A stretch of DNA of 64,000 nucleotides from Symbiodinium natans (GCA_905221605.1 CAJNDS010000879.1:424501-488500); one strand, 5' to 3'; positions 10,691-24,193 are shown, counted from the stretch's first letter. The notes: a model not told the origin generated them from the letters alone. Numbers and translations: made by a program.

Positions 10691-13049
10691 CGGGTGTTTG
10701 GGGTGCGAGGAAGGGTCGGGAGGGGGCAAGGACTCCAGGACTGGTCTGCTTTTTCCAGATCATTGTCGGCCGGAGGCCGAGGCGAATACAAGATCATATA
10801 CACATTTTTTTGAACATGTTTGTTGAGCATGGTTTATCTTTTCTGTATCCTGAATGGAGCCAGGACGACATCGCAGCGACTGTCTGAACTCGAAGTGGCG
10901 GAGCGGCGAGCGGCGCCGAGCTTAGGGGGTCCTCAGAGGGTCGTCAAGATCGTCAAGACATACTCCACAAAATGCTGCCCACACCCAACATGTCTCAAGT
11001 CATGGGGCGCATCACTGGGTCATTCCTTATCTGCACTTGTGCACAGGCTCGCGATGCAAGATGCCTTCAGCGGGCTGCGCGTGCCCCGAGCCTAGTCTCA
11101 CGAAAGTCTGGTCAAAGGCTAGCAGCTGATTCAACTGTGCAAGTCACATCATGTAAAAAGCGTGTGCAAGCTCAGGTCCAATCCGTGCTGGATGATTCCT
11201 GGCATACTGTTTCCTGCGCCCAGGCCAGAAGCTTGAGAAGGCTTGCACCAGTCTTGCACCTGTCCTTCCAAGATTTCAGTTCGATGCTTTGGCAAAAGCT
11301 GAAAAGCCGTGAAAAGCCGAGGTTTGTTTTGCGGCCTGGGCCCGACTTGCAGCTCTACTCACGGCGCAAAAGGTCATTGAGTCAGCCAGTGGCTTTGCGT
11401 GACTTGTGTGTGACACCAGCAGGGACATGCTGGGACATGCATCATCATGCATCTCATGCATTTCGGGTTCATGCAGCATCAGGCTCGGCAGCACTCACAG
11501 GATCATCGGTCGCTGTCCCTCAAGAAGCTTTTCAAAGAGAAGGCAGGGCTTTGGGTGCTTCGGGGCGGTTTCATTCTCTGCTCCTGGCTGCAGGAAAGGC
11601 TGGCAGACGTCGTGCCTCTTGGATGCGCAATGGCATGTGCGCAATGGCATGTACGCAAATCTCCACGGAGAGGCCGATAGCTCGTCGAATACCAGATGGG
11701 AACACGTCAAAGCAGCCAAGGTCATTCTCGACGTCGGCAACCTTTGGTGCAGAAGACGTCTCAGACCCCTGCTCATCTGCACGTCTTCTGGCCAGCTTCC
11801 AAGAACTCAGCTCTCGGAGTCCCCTTAGGACGTCTAAACCCTTTTGCTGGAAGGTGAAACGATGCTTTCCGTGGTGCATAGCCCAGCTCTTCCCAGCCGT
11901 TGCTGACACATTGACATGGGAGCTGTGGCAGGTGGCGGCGGCTAGCCGCGCACAGGCCAGACATGGCCAGACGTGAGATACGTAAGTCCAGACGTGTGCC
12001 AACTTTCGGAGAGTCGAGAAACTCGTACTCCCCAGGGCTGCCAAGAACCGGCTATTGCGAAGAGCGGCGTCCAACCTCAAGCTGCAGGAGGTGCGGTCGC
12101 TGACATGACACATTCAGGCAACCTGCAACAACTCAGAATACGGAATCTCTTCGCATGGATGCATCCATGAGATATGTCGCGGCCGGTGCAGGACATGCGC
12201 CGCCGTGGCGAGGCCGGGGGTGACCTGTTAACATGATCCGATGTGTCCGAGATTGCCCTGCGCCGCCCTCCTCAACACAGTGAGGCACATCAAAGGCGTT
12301 GCGCGTCTTGGGCGGTTGGCCTCCCAGTGCAGCCAAGATCATGCCAACACGAACTCCGCATGTCCGCAGCTGCCGTGCGTTGCCCACTTTTAAGGCAAAC
12401 TCCAAGCTGCGCAGGCAAAACTGGCAACATGCGCGTGAGGCGCAGACGAGAGAATATGGGAAGCTTCTGACATCTTTCCGAGCTTGAAACGTGAATGAAA
12501 GGTGTTCGAAGCCTGGAGCCGGAACCCCAGTCCGCCTGTCCGCCTTCTCAGATCTGCGCTTACGATCTGCAAGATCTGAAAAGCACTCTTTCTCCAATTT
12601 CCAAGCTTATGCCGTAGAGGTCTTGCAGAAGAGCATACTGCTAGTCCATGGACGTGGCCAAAGTCAATGAGCGGGGTTTAGAGTTCGGGGTGGCCCGAAC
12701 GTAGCAGCTGGTCAAAGCACACGATGTGTACGTTGTGTGTGTCCACGGACTGCTGACTGGATGTCCCAGGCCGGGCAGCCGGGTCGAGGTCTGCAAGCAC
12801 TGACGCGGCAGACATGCATGCCAAGACGCTCCTTTCAGCGGAGCGGGCTGCAACTCCAGCGTTTGTGGGCCAATGTGTCATTCACGACTCTTGCGAGTGC
12901 CCATGGAGTGCACTGTGCCATTTTGAGGTCCTTGCCAGGCAGCCCCTGGCTTCCAGGGTTGCGTTTATGGCAGACTCCTTGGCAATGGCGAGCAGTGTGA
13001 ACACATGTGAACACATCGAAGGCATAATTATACAATGTCATGTGCACAT
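9734..13049. other. Unresolved 3' part of the RRM gene or intergenic DNA
   Basis: Several frames stay open (a 334-codon frame at 10972-11976, for example), but their composition looks random and no motif or ordered splice chain appears. The missing C-terminus of the RRM protein may lie here. Confidence 0.25.
10627..10690 (+). repeat. 64-nt poly-G homopolymer
   Basis: An uninterrupted run of G. It produces artificial poly-Gly, poly-Pro and poly-Ala frames on both strands. Its true length is doubtful because polymerases and assemblers mishandle such tracts. Confidence 0.95.
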
Positions 13050-13060
13050 ACATATATTAC

Positions 13061-13091
<31 letters not shown>

Positions 13092-13332
13092 TGTATGTAT
13101 GTATGTATGTATGTACGTATGTACGTATGTACGTATGTACGTATGTACGTATGTACGTATGTACGTATGTACGTATGTAGGTATGTATGTATGTATGTAT
13201 GTTATACATATATGTATGTATGTATGTATGTTTGTTTGTATGTATGTATGTATGTATGTATGTATGTATGTATGTATGTATGTATGTATGTATGTATGTA
13301 TGTTTGTCTGTATGTTTGTCTGTATGTATGTA
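13050..13332 (+). repeat. (TATG)n / (TACGTATG)n microsatellite
   Basis: About 280 nt of tetranucleotide repeat with an internal TACGTATG block and TGTT/TGTC variants. It encodes only repetitive Met-Tyr-Val-Cys peptides. Its right end joins a 24-nt module also found next to a TATG tract near 27.7 kb. Confidence 0.95.
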
Positions 13333-13333
13333 G

Positions 13334-13357
13334 CCTGATGCTCCTTTATGCTCTAAA
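13334..13357 (+). repeat. 24-nt dispersed module next to a TATG tract (copy 1)
   Basis: The stretch starts CCTGATGCTCC and ends ATGCTCTAAA. It occurs again, identical and inverted, at 27657-27680, also touching a TATG tract. A following stretch (about 13366-13383, GCGGTAATTAAGCGATG) also resembles 27553-27570. This suggests a dispersed element that carries its own microsatellite. Confidence 0.7.
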
Positions 13358-13869
13358 TAGTACCTGCGGTAATTAAGCGATGTATCTTTCGAAGACTATC
13401 TTAAAGAAGGCTTTCGGTAAGTGTGCTTGGAGTTTCAGGCTCATGTGCTGGAAAAGGGATTTCATCCACCTCCTAAGTTATAGGGTCAGGGATCCCCCAT
13501 ACCCCACACCAAAATCCCATGCCTTATACAGTTTGCGATGACGGCACCCAGTGCAGCCTCTACGGATGTCCGCGCAGCGGATGGTTGGGGTTCGGGGTGC
13601 TCGCAGGCTTGCGCAGCAAGCATGAAGTCGAGCTGGGAGGCTAACCCAGCAAGCTCTTGAGAAAGGCTTCGAAATAGTGGGAGCACGACTATGGTGGAGG
13701 GCCAAGCAAATTCCCGCTTTACGCGATATTGATTGGGAGCGGAGCGGTGTGATCTTCCTGCTATGGGGCCGAGACGCGCAAAGCAAAGCGAAGCTCGTCT
13801 ACTCCTCTCGGCACACCGTGCTCATCGCAGGTCCTCCAAAACCCTGAGCCATACACCTGGAACCGTAAA
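13358..13869. other. Unique sequence, no gene seen
   Basis: No recognisable motif or exon chain. It separates the microsatellite from the telomere-like block. Confidence 0.3.
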
Positions 13870-16800
13870 CCATGTGTGCAGGGTTAGGGTTAGGGGTGCA
13901 GGGTGTGTGGTTTAGAGCCGAGGGGTTCGGGTGTAGGGCTCGGGCGTAGAGGGTTTTTGCTCTAAGGGCTTATGGTTTAGGGCTTGGGGTTTCGAGTGGA
14001 GGGCGTGGGGTCCCCAAACAGAACCCTCGACCCTAAACCCTACCCTAAGCCCGAAGCCTCGAACTCAAAGCCACCAAATCTAAACCCTAAGCTCCATGCC
14101 ATAAACCCTAAGCTCTAAACCCTAAACCCCAAAGCACGTGTGTAGGGCTAGGGTGCAGGGTGCAGGTTGTGTGGTTTTTCGGTGTAGGGCTTCGGGTGTA
14201 GGGCTCGGGTTTAAAGGGCTTTTGCTTTCAGGGCTTGTGGTTTAGGGCTCAGGGTTTGGAGTCGAGGGTGCAGGGTCCCTAAACAAAGCCCTCGAGCCCA
14301 AACCACGAGCCATACAGCCCTAAACCCTAAGCTCTAAACCCTAAACCCTAAACCATGCGTGCGTGGGTGCAGGGTGCAGGGTGTGTGGTTAAGAGTGCAG
14401 GGCCGAGGGTGTAGGGCTCGGGTTTAGAGGGTTGTTGCTTTCGGGGCTCATGGTTTAGGGCTCGGTTTTGAGTCGAGGGTGTGGGGTCCCCAAACAGGCA
14501 AGTCTCTTGTCATTTCATAGGCTTCTCGCAACACCTGTGAAGGTACGCGGCTGACCCAGCCGCCCTGTGCCTGGGGCCTGTTAAAAGCTCTAGGGTCTTC
14601 AAGGGTTGTCCGTTGCAGGGTTCTAGGGGGTGTGGGGCCTGATAGGGTTTTAAAGGCTTTCTGGCGCTTTAAAGGGTTTATGGGCATGTAGGCCTTGCAT
14701 GCCGAAACCCTATAAGGGTTTTGGAAGTTTCTGCGGCAGTGGTCAAACCCTAAAACCCCAAAATCGGAAAGCCCGCAAACCGCAAACCCCTCTTTCCGTA
14801 AACCGTGTAGCATGCTTCATGAGTAGAAGGCCCCGCGAAGGTTTGGGGTTTAGGGTTCAGGGTTTGGGTTTGGGGTTTTGGGTTTCGGTTTTAGATTATA
14901 TGTCCACTCCCTTGGGGTTCACCAAGCTTGTGTAGGGCTTAGGGCTTTGGGTTTAGGGTTTAGGGACGCTGGTTTAGGGCTTGGGGCTTGGGTCTTATAT
15001 AGGGCTGAGGGAAGCTTGCTTAGGGCTTTGGGTTTAGGGGGGTTTAGGGTTTAGGGCTTTTGAAAGGTTTAGGGCTTCAGCAGCAGAGGCGAAGGCGGCG
15101 TCGGAACCGACATCGGCGCTAGAGGATTCCCTTCCAGAGTGCCTGCAATGCTGGCCACGGTAAGTTTGGAACCCCGAAACCTGAAACCCTGGAGCTGAAA
15201 ACAAACCCTAAACCCTAAACCGTAAACCCTAAAACCCAAACCCAAAACCTCAACCCCTGACCCTAAACACTAAACCCTAAATCCCAAGCCCCAACCCCGA
15301 AACCCTAAACTCTAAACCGCAATGGCCAGACGCTTAGGGTGTAGGGCTTAGGGTGTAGGTCTGGGGTTTAGGGCTATAAGGGTTTAGGGTTCAGGGAAAC
15401 CCTAAAAATGTCGAACCCTAAGCCCCGCCACCCCAGGGTTTCTGGTTTAGGGTTTGGGGGTTAGGGCAGACCCCGAGCCAAGCCCGAGGCCGCTGCCAGC
15501 GCCTCTTCAGGCCTGGGGTGGGGAGGGGGGTTGGGGGGTGGGGGGGTTAGGTTGGGCTTTAGGGTCGAAGGCCTGAGGTGTTTGGGTTTACCTGGACCTT
15601 CTTTCGTTACACAAATTTTCTGACTGTGGAAGCAAGACTACCCACTGAACCGTTTGATCCCTAAACCCCAAACAACCCTAAACCCACCCTGAGCCATCAG
15701 GTTTATGGCTTCGAGTTGCATGTGTCGTGATCGGCCCTGCGCAAGAACTCCGCACTTAAGTTGTTCACGGTCAGGGCTAGGACTTAGAGTGCTTAGGGTT
15801 TGGGGGTCTAGGGTTTAGGACTAGGACTTAGGGTGTTTGGGGATGGGGGCGTGGGAGGGGCGGAGGGGGTTACAGGCGGGTCCCAGCCTCACATTCTGGT
15901 TCGATTGTAGGCTCCTAAGAATCTCTTGGGTCGGGAGCCCTGTCAGGAATACCTGAAGAATCACATTTTGTTCCGTTCAGTAGGTTCTTGTTGCATATCG
16001 CCTATATACGGTTCTTGGGTAACCCTAAACCCTAAACCCTAAACCCGAATCCTTAATCCCTCAACCCTAACCCTCAAAAACCTAGAAACACCGGGGTTTG
16101 GGGCTCTCAAGTTGGGCTGCTTATCAGGGGCGCGCAACTCAAGGCGGCCCGTTTTGGGGGTTTAGGGTTTAGGGTTCAGGGTCTCCCTGACTGTATGGTT
16201 TGGGGTTTAGGATAGGGCTTCGGGTTTAGGGTTCAGGGGGGGCGAGGATGTAAGAGTACTGTATGGGCTTAATCCCGTTCACAGCCCAAAAGCCCTAATC
16301 CCTGAGTAGTCGGCGAATGTGGTTCTTGTGTCCGGCTCGACTGCACGGCAAAACCCTGAACGTTGAATCCGAAACCTCGAACCCTAAACCGTAAACTCTA
16401 AACCTGAACCCTAAACCCTAAACCCTTTTGGTTTTTCTTTGCGACCCAAGGTGCCGGTGCCCGATTTGTCTGCGAGCTGATGCGGGCCTCCGTCGCCAGG
16501 CAGTTGCGGTAGTTTAGGGGTTAATCCCTTCCCCCTAATACCGAAACTCTCTCCCCCCCCCCCTCCCCTAAATCTAACGTGTCGGAGCCCACAGTCCCAG
16601 GATCGCGGCCAACGCCCGATTTAGGGTTGAGGGTTTAGGGCTTAGGGTTTAGGGTTTCGGGTTTAGGGTTCAGGGTTTAGGGTTAAGGGTTCTCTCGCTG
16701 GAAGGGTAGGCTAGGGAACTAGATTCGGGTACTGGGAGGCGAAGGCTGAAATCGAAAGGCCCGAACTCCCTGCCCTCTCGAGGAGGCTCAAGCCGCCCAC

Positions 16801-19800
16801 GATTCAGGGCTCGTCGGCTCAGGGATTTAGGGTGTTCATTGGGATCCAAAAAAGGCCCCAAACCCCTAAACCGTAAACCCGAAACATATAAGCTCTGTGC
16901 CCCGTGCCATGCCAAAGCGCGTCCTGGTCACACCAACCTCTCGGCTCAACGCTGCGCAGATGCAGCTTCGATGGCGCCTTACGTGTTTTTGCAGGTGTAA
17001 ACCTGAGGTCATCGTTTAGGGTTTCTGGGTAAGGATTTGGGCTTAGCGTCTGCTGACAGGATTTGGGGCTTATACGCCAGCACGAGGCGTGTTCTGGTGT
17101 GTGTGATGACGGGGATTGTACATTGCCCCCCTCCCCCCCCTCTTGTAAGACGAAACCCTAAACCCTAAACCCGAACAAAACCCACAAGCTTCTAGGGCCC
17201 ATACGAAGCGTGCCTGAGGGTTTTTTTTGTTACGGTTTAGGGTTTTGGACTGCTGGTCGGGCTGTTCGGTAGAACCCCCCCCCTCCCTGGCAGGGTTACG
17301 AATTTTAAGAATTCCCCCCCCCAACCCTCAACCCCAAAGTAACCTCGAAAGCAGGATTTCCGAAACCCGAAACCTTTAAAATCCAAAAGGCCTGAAAGCC
17401 GAAAACCCGAGAACCCTAAGACTCTGAGCTAGTGGTCGCAGCCAAGGTCTGGTCGACTTCGGGAGTCCTTCTAGCCGCCTTCCAGCTGGAGTCCGGGCTC
17501 AATTTGGGTTTAAAAGGCTTTTCCCCTCAACAGTAAACCCCACAGGCTTCAGAGGGCGCCCAAGGGCTGTACAGGGCTTCCGGGGGCTGCAAGGAGTTGA
17601 TTGGCAGCCATGGTGGAAATCACAGGATCCGAATTTACTGGACGCTCTTGGCCGAAGCGCCTTGGTGGCTGTACCCCGGAAGCCTCGGCAGTTCGAGCGA
17701 AGTAACCATTGCGGCATCGTAGTCTTGTCGCTTTTCATATATGCCCGAAGCTTGAACCCAGGTCGTTTAGGCAGCTGGCTAGGCGGCTGCTAAGGAACGT
17801 ACATCAATAGTAGTTGCAATTTGTTTTGGTTTTCTTTGGGGGCAGGGGGTGGGGTCCGGGGTCAGGGTTAGAATCAGGGCGTAATTTCTAGAGTTCAGGC
17901 TTCAGTATGCTGGGGTCTAGGGATTCGGGGTTGGGGATCTGAAGATGCAGGACGTGAAGGGCCAAGCAGACGAAGAACGGGCTTAAGTCTTCCCTCGTAA
18001 TGTACTGGGCGGTCGCCTACAGCCTACCGTTCAAATCCAGAATCCAGACAGTAGGAGTGAATCCCCAAGCACAGTAGCCGTACTGTTCACGTCCTTCACG
18101 TTTTGTAGGGGCCGGGTGCAGACTACACCAGTACAATGGCGTGCTGCCGCACCTCGTTGAACGGTCAGTTCTGGGGCGTTTTGGGGTTAAGGTTTCCGGG
18201 TTCAGAACCAGGGGTCTGGAAGTTACTCAAGGGCAGGCCTTAGGGTAGGTCACGACCCTGGCATCGGGTCAGTCTTCATTTGCGCGGGCTTTTTTTAGGG
18301 GGTCATGAGACCATCCTGCTGAGAGGCAGTGACCATATTCCTAGTTGGGCTTGAGGTCTAAGCGTGTGGGGTCTACGGTTTAGGGTCTATAGGGTCGAGG
18401 TTTTTGGGTCTAGGGACATGCGAATTCGAAGCAGGCCCTTGTGCTACATCCTGAAGTAGTCTGTGCTTTGGCGGGTGCACGCCGCCGCGCTTCAATGGCG
18501 GTACGTACACTGAGGGGCCCCTGAATTTAGAAAGTCCTAAACCCGAAACCCCAGACTTCACACCCTACAAACTGGGGGCCCCTCCTTGTATACATAGGTG
18601 GCTAATGGGCGGCTGGCGCAGCAACAGTCGTAGGCAAGCTACGACGCCTGACTGCGCGATGCGGGTGACAAAAGCCCCGGCGTGGTTGAGTTTTCGGTCA
18701 GGCTCGTTTTAGGGTCGAGGATGTAGGGTCGAGGGTTGACATGGTTGGGGGCTTAGGAGCCGTGAAATCTTAATTCGAGTCTGCGACAGGGCCCATCTAG
18801 TCAGTTACCTAGGACCTAGGCGGGCACTCACTCTCTCACTAGCCATTTGGGTTGGGCGTGTGAGGGCGTTGTCCGCTAGGGGGCGGGCTGGGCGCGTCAT
18901 TGCGTTCGCTCGTGGGTGGGTTGCGCGTGTCACGGCGTGGTCTTTTTTTCTTGCTTGTATGTCTCAAAAAGATGGAGACAGTAAGTACAGTACAGCAGCC
19001 GAACAATCTTCCGGGGGTCTCCAGGTCCAAGATTGGGACATTACAGCGTTTTTGCTTTTCTGAGCCTGAAAGATTGCGACAGTGTGGCACTTCAGGCCTT
19101 CCAGGTGTAGAAAACGCCGTGTTTTTTTTCTCGGCAGACCCGTCACGAGGCCCTCCGTGCACTCGGAGGCCAAGGCGCCGAGGAGTGGCGGCTCGAGGGT
19201 TTAGGGGGTTTAGGGGGTTTAGGGGGTTTAGGGGAGTTTCGGGGAGTTTACAGGGGACTTAGGGGGTTTACAGGGGGTCTAGGGTTCAGTTTAGAGTTTA
19301 GGTTTTAGGTTCTGGCGTTGAGGCTTCAGGGTTCAGGGGTTTAGGGTTTAGGGTTGAGGGTTCAGGGTACATTCCCTGGATCAAAACAGGGAACCTCATT
19401 GACTCATGCTGCAGTTAAGGGTAGAATCGTAGAGACAAAACTTCAAAAGAAAGGTGCAAACAACCCTCACCCGCCAAACACCCGTCGACGAGTCCTTGCC
19501 GCTTATTTTTTTTATATGAAGGGCACTGTCTCACGCCCGCGGTCAGACAGACGACTTAAGCCACAGACTCTATCAGCTTCTAAATCCATTAAACAACTAA
19601 ACCCTAAACATCCCTAAACCCAATGAAACCTTCTAAGGGCTTGGCTATCATGAGGACGAGTCCTGCAGCTAGCTTCGGCTCCAAGATTGCGTTGGGGATT
19701 GTTATGGCTCTAAGCCCAAAACCCCATAAGCCCTACCTTAAGAACCCAAAGGCTAGTTTATTTTTGCATAGTAGGTTCTATCGGGTTTAGAGACGGAACG

Positions 19801-22620
19801 TGCCACGACAAGCCCAACTTGAACCCTTTAGAACCGTAGGAAACAGCGCTGCAAGCCTTAAACCCCTTCGGCCTAAGCCCTTCAGAGTCCTAAACCCTAA
19901 AGCCCTAAACAGTAATGAAGCCCCGCAAAGTCTGAACATTAGCCCCAAACTCCAAACCCTAAATCCCTGAACTCCTTAGAGCCCTACCAGACAACCTCCT
20001 TGGTGGGAAGGAGCGCGTCGCTTCCGGAACCGGACCCTTGAGGCGGTCTGGCAATATAGGGTCAGGGCTGAGGGTTTTCGGTTGTAGGGTTGACAGGCTA
20101 TTTGCAGGGTTAGTAGGAAAGTTTTATTGGATTTCTAGGGTTGCTTGTGTTTATAGGGGCTCTATTCACTAGAGGGTTTACAGGGGGAGGGGTGTTAAGG
20201 GTCTTCGTTTATTAGAGGGTAAAAAATAATCTTATAGGGTTTCAAACCCTAAGGCGTAACTAGCTGAGGGGGTTAAGGGAGGTCGTGTCTGAAGCTTTCT
20301 GCCAGCGATAGAGGGTTCAGGATGCACAGCGAGCATCGCTTGCCTTCATTGCAGGCTTAGGGCTTAGAGCTCGGATTGGGTTTTAGGTCTTAGGGCCAAA
20401 GCGCCCGAAGCCTAAGGTCAGGAATCCTGAAGCGTAAGAACCCCAGCAACCCTAAATAAACCCGCGAACCATGAGAGCCTCGAGAATTCTCAGGTCCCCC
20501 AAGAAGCCGAAGAGCCGCAAGGCAGGGTCCAGGGGTAGGGTTAAGGGTCTAGGGAAGTTTGGGAAAAAAAAAGGGTTTACCCGAGCCCGAAAATTGAGAT
20601 TTAGGGTTTCCCAAGGCCCCTGAAGTCTGAAAAGCCTTAGGTGCTTGGGTATAGTCTTCGGGTCTGTGATTCAGGGTTTATTGTTCCGGGCAAACCTAAA
20701 CCCTAAACCCTTTAGCCTAAATCCCAAATGAGGTTTAGGGCTCAAGTGGGGTTTTGGGTTTACTGGGTGGGGTTTAGGGCTTAGGGCCACCCTAAAGGGT
20801 CTTAGGAAACCCTGCAATCAAACCCTAAACCCTATCCCTAGACCCTAAACCCCAAACCCAAACACCTCAAGCCTGCAACCTGGTTTGAGGGTTTAGGGTC
20901 TCGGGGCTCAGGGTTTAGGCATTAGGCTCTAGGGCTGCCCGAACCCCCAAACCCGAAACCAGAAACCGTAAACCAAATTTTAATATAGGGTTTAGGCCAA
21001 AGGGTTACCCTAACCCCCAAACCCTAAACCAGAAACCCAAATAGGTTTAGGGTTGTCTAAGTCCTGGACCCCTTTAGGGTGGCCCTAAGCCCCAAACCCC
21101 GCCCACTGAAACCCAAAACCCCATTAAACCCTAAACCTCATTTGGGGTTTAGGCTAAAGGGTTGCGGGTTTAGGGTTTCAGGGTTGACGGTTTACCCTAA
21201 CACTCCAAAACCCTAAACCAGAAACCCCGAAGACCAAAAACAAAAACCCAAGGCCATTTAGGGTTGAGGGCTTAGGAAACCCTAAACCTAGTATGTGGGG
21301 TAACGGTAAACTCTAGACCCTTGAAACCCAAAGCCCAAGACCCCAAACCCCGCCCCTAGACCCAAAACCCAAAGACCTCAAGCCTTCAACCCTAAACAAG
21401 ACAAAACCCAAATAGGTTTAGGGTTTCCTAAGTCCCGAAACCCCTCTAGGGTGGCCTATGGTGGCCTTAAGCCTTAAACCCCACCCACAGAAACCCTAAA
21501 CCCCACATAAAGCCGGGTTTCGGGTCGAAGGCTTAAGGCGTTAGGGTTTAGGGTCAGGGGTCTAGGGGTAGGCTTTATGAGGCCCAAACCCTACAAACCC
21601 CTCAACCTTGGCACCGTCAACCTCATGACCCTAAGCCCGAAACACCATAGGCCCCAATTCTCATTATGGAATTCCTTAACCCTTAATTTCAAGAAAGACA
21701 CCCATGCTTCGGCTGTGAGGTCGCAAGATTGGGGCTTGCAAGGTCCTGAGGTCCTAAGGGACCCTTGAAATCACCGAGCCCTGTGATGTAGCTGCAGCGG
21801 CGGTTGTTCTCTTGTCCCGATGGAACTTTGTACGTAGGTTCTTCGTGAGCACTGCTCCGCGACGAGCCCTTCCCTTGGCGATACCACGCGAAACCAAGTC
21901 ATCTGCAGAGTTGTTCCCTCCAGTTTTCCGCTGCTCTGCAGGATACTCAGCAACCACCACTTCGGTCGCCCTTCCTTGACCTTAAGGGTTTAGGGAGTCA
22001 AGGGAGTTAAGGGCTTCAAGGCCCAAACCCTATAAACCTTACACCCTGGGACCGTCAACCTCATGACCCTAGGCCTAAGCACTTGGGTCCAGGGTTCCAC
22101 GTCGCTCTCCACGGCCCTCTCAACGGGGGGTCGTTATTCAGGTGGGTTTTCTTAGGGTAGGACCTACGGTTCATCTGCAGGATTATTTTTGTTTTATAAA
22201 GTTTTCGGGTTTTAGGAGGTTAGGGCTGAGGGTCTTAGGGTTGAGGGCTTAGGCGGACACCAGGGTCAAAGGGGTCGCCGAGCCCTAAGATCACAAACGT
22301 CCAGAAAGCCTAGAACCCCGAACCCTAAACCACCCTAAAGCCAAAGACCCGAACTCTGAACTCTAAACCCCTTGCACCAAAACGGCGCGAGAACAAAGCC
22401 TCAACCGTAGTCCCAAAGCCTTAGATCCAAAGGCCCAGGCCCAAGACCCCAAACCTTTAACCTGTAGTCGCCCGACAACGTAAACGCCCTAACTTAGGGT
22501 TTAGGGTTTCTAGGGTTGGTGCGTGGTTGTTTTAGGGTTCGGAAGTTTGCTTTTTTGAAGGAGTTTATAGGCTAGGGTTTAGGGTTCAGGGAGGCTTCTT
22601 GGGCGTTTCAGAGGTTTTAG
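13870..22620. repeat. Degenerate interstitial telomere-like repeats (TTTAGGG/CCCTAAA)
   Basis: Roughly 8.7 kb are peppered with TTTAGGG and its complement CCCTAAA. They occur as short runs of one to four units and as many variants (TTCAGGG, TTTGGGG, GTAGGG, CCCGAAA). Both orientations alternate repeatedly, broken by unique islands of tens to hundreds of bases, for example about 17550-17750 and 21660-21960. TTTAGGG is the plant and dinoflagellate-type telomere unit. No protein gene is recognisable, and long frames are absent from most of it. It is not an intact chromosome end: the repeats are impure and mixed in polarity, and ordinary sequence continues on both sides. Confidence 0.85.
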
Positions 22621-23452
22621 GGTTTTGGGGGTTTGGGGTATCTTGTTCGATTCCTTTCTGGATCTGTTTTTTGGGGCTTCTTGGGTTAAAACGACGGGTC
22701 AGCTAGCCCTGCCGAGGCCTCAGCAGGTGCCCCGGCTCGGCGCAAGACAGCGTGGGCGTTTTCTCGTTGAAGCGTCACAGCAAGAGATTTGGGGGCATAA
22801 GAGATGTTGTCTTTGCAGATTTTGCCCTGGTGCAGACTATGTCTGAGATACAGCAGATGAATCCCGAAACCCAAAGCCTTTGTATGGTTTCGGGTTTTCG
22901 GGTTTAGGGCTCAGGGCTGAGGCTTATGCGTTTTCAGGTTTAGGGTTTAGAGGAAAACGGTTTTAGGTTTAAGCGTTGTTTTTATTTTCAGGAGGCTCAG
23001 AGTTCTTGGGTCCAGGGTTCCACGTCGCTCTCCCACGATGCGGAGTCTAGAGGGGACGGCCCGGACAGAGGGGGCAGGCTGACGCGGCCACGGGTGTTTT
23101 TTGGGGTCCGGCTTAAGCTTTAGGATGTCGGGCTTCGGCTTGAGGGTTTTGGGGTTGGGGTGCAGAAGTGGCGCTTTCACGTCTAACGCCACGGAATGAA
23201 GGGGGTGGGCTGTAAGCTTCGGGAAGGGGGCGGTTTTTGTGGGGAGGCAGCGGTCCAGGGTTTGCGTGGTTTGTGATTAGCCACGATGAGTGGTCTAGAG
23301 GCGGCCCGGACAGGTCCGGTTTTAGGTTTGGGGCTTTCGGCGTTGGGCTGGTCTGCTTTTGCAGCGCCCCTGTGGGAAGGCGAGGGGGGGGCGGGCGGAT
23401 AACCAACAGCGAGGTGGGGTCTATTTGTTTATATATATATATATTTTAAATT

Positions 23453-23566
23453 TCAGGAGACATCGAGTCTCCTGATTTAAATTCTTAATGCTTGCTGTCA
23501 GGAGATGTGCATCCCCTGTAAAACGTTTTGTAACAGTTAACTTCTCAGGAGACACCCGTCTCCTGA
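23453..23566. repeat. Repeated short perfect hairpins
   Basis: Two perfect inverted repeats share the arms TCAGGAGAC/GTCTCCTGA: 23453-23475 (5-nt loop) and 23545-23566 (4-nt loop). A degraded third copy lies between them at about 23498-23521. An AT tract precedes the first at about 23430-23445 and another follows at about 23690-23707. Their role is unknown. Confidence 0.75.
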
Positions 23567-24193
23567 ACATGCAAAAGCACCCCAAACCGCCCCCTGCTCG
23601 CGAGGACCACTGCAGCATGGATCCGATTGACCTTTCGATCGAATGGCAAAGGGCCTTGCCACCTGCTGGGGTTGGGGGCTTACAATAGCTATATATATAT
23701 ATATATACAACCAATTAAACCCTAGACCCTAGATAAGAGTTAAACTAGGCTCGGGTTTAGGCGCTTTGGTTGAATATATAATTCACAGTAATATATTCAG
23801 GGTGTCCACTAAATTATATACATATATAGTTGACAGGGTTTGTCGATATATACATGTAAGGGTTTAAAAAGGATGGGCCAATGGTGTTTTTTAAGGGTTT
23901 ATAGGTTTGTGATTACAACTTAGATTCGGGCCTTTCAAAACTTAACGGGGGTTCCGGTTGCATATGCATATATGCATGTGTTATAGTTGCTGGGTTTTTC
24001 CTTTGGGTTTCCGGGAGGGGGCAAAGGGGGGGGGGGGGTGCGCAAGCCTGTGCATGGTGCATGTCGTTGCGCATGTACGTGTGCCATGCATGTAGCAAAG
24101 TGCACAACATGTTCAGGCCAGAAAAATTTTTGCTCAAGGAGTCTTTTACTCGAGCTTTTGATTTTGTTTGTGGCAGCTAGGCAGCTGCTGATC

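Noticed and set aside
10354-10887. Poly-Gly, poly-Pro and poly-Ala proteins
   Set aside because: They are read through the 64-nt G homopolymer on both strands and are not genes.
10972-11976. 334-codon plus-strand frame
   Set aside because: There is no domain, the residue usage is coding-unlike, and competing frames overlap on both strands. Kept as unresolved.
12814-13376. Met-Tyr-Val-Cys repeat proteins of 113-174 aa
   Set aside because: They are translations of the TATG microsatellite.
21754-21960. Lys/Arg-rich minus-strand frame in a unique island of the telomere-like block
   Set aside because: Both strands read plausibly and no family is recognisable. Possible exon relic, but not supportable.
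13870-22620. Real chromosome end
   Set aside because: Repeats are impure and switch orientation many times, and genes or other DNA continue on both sides.
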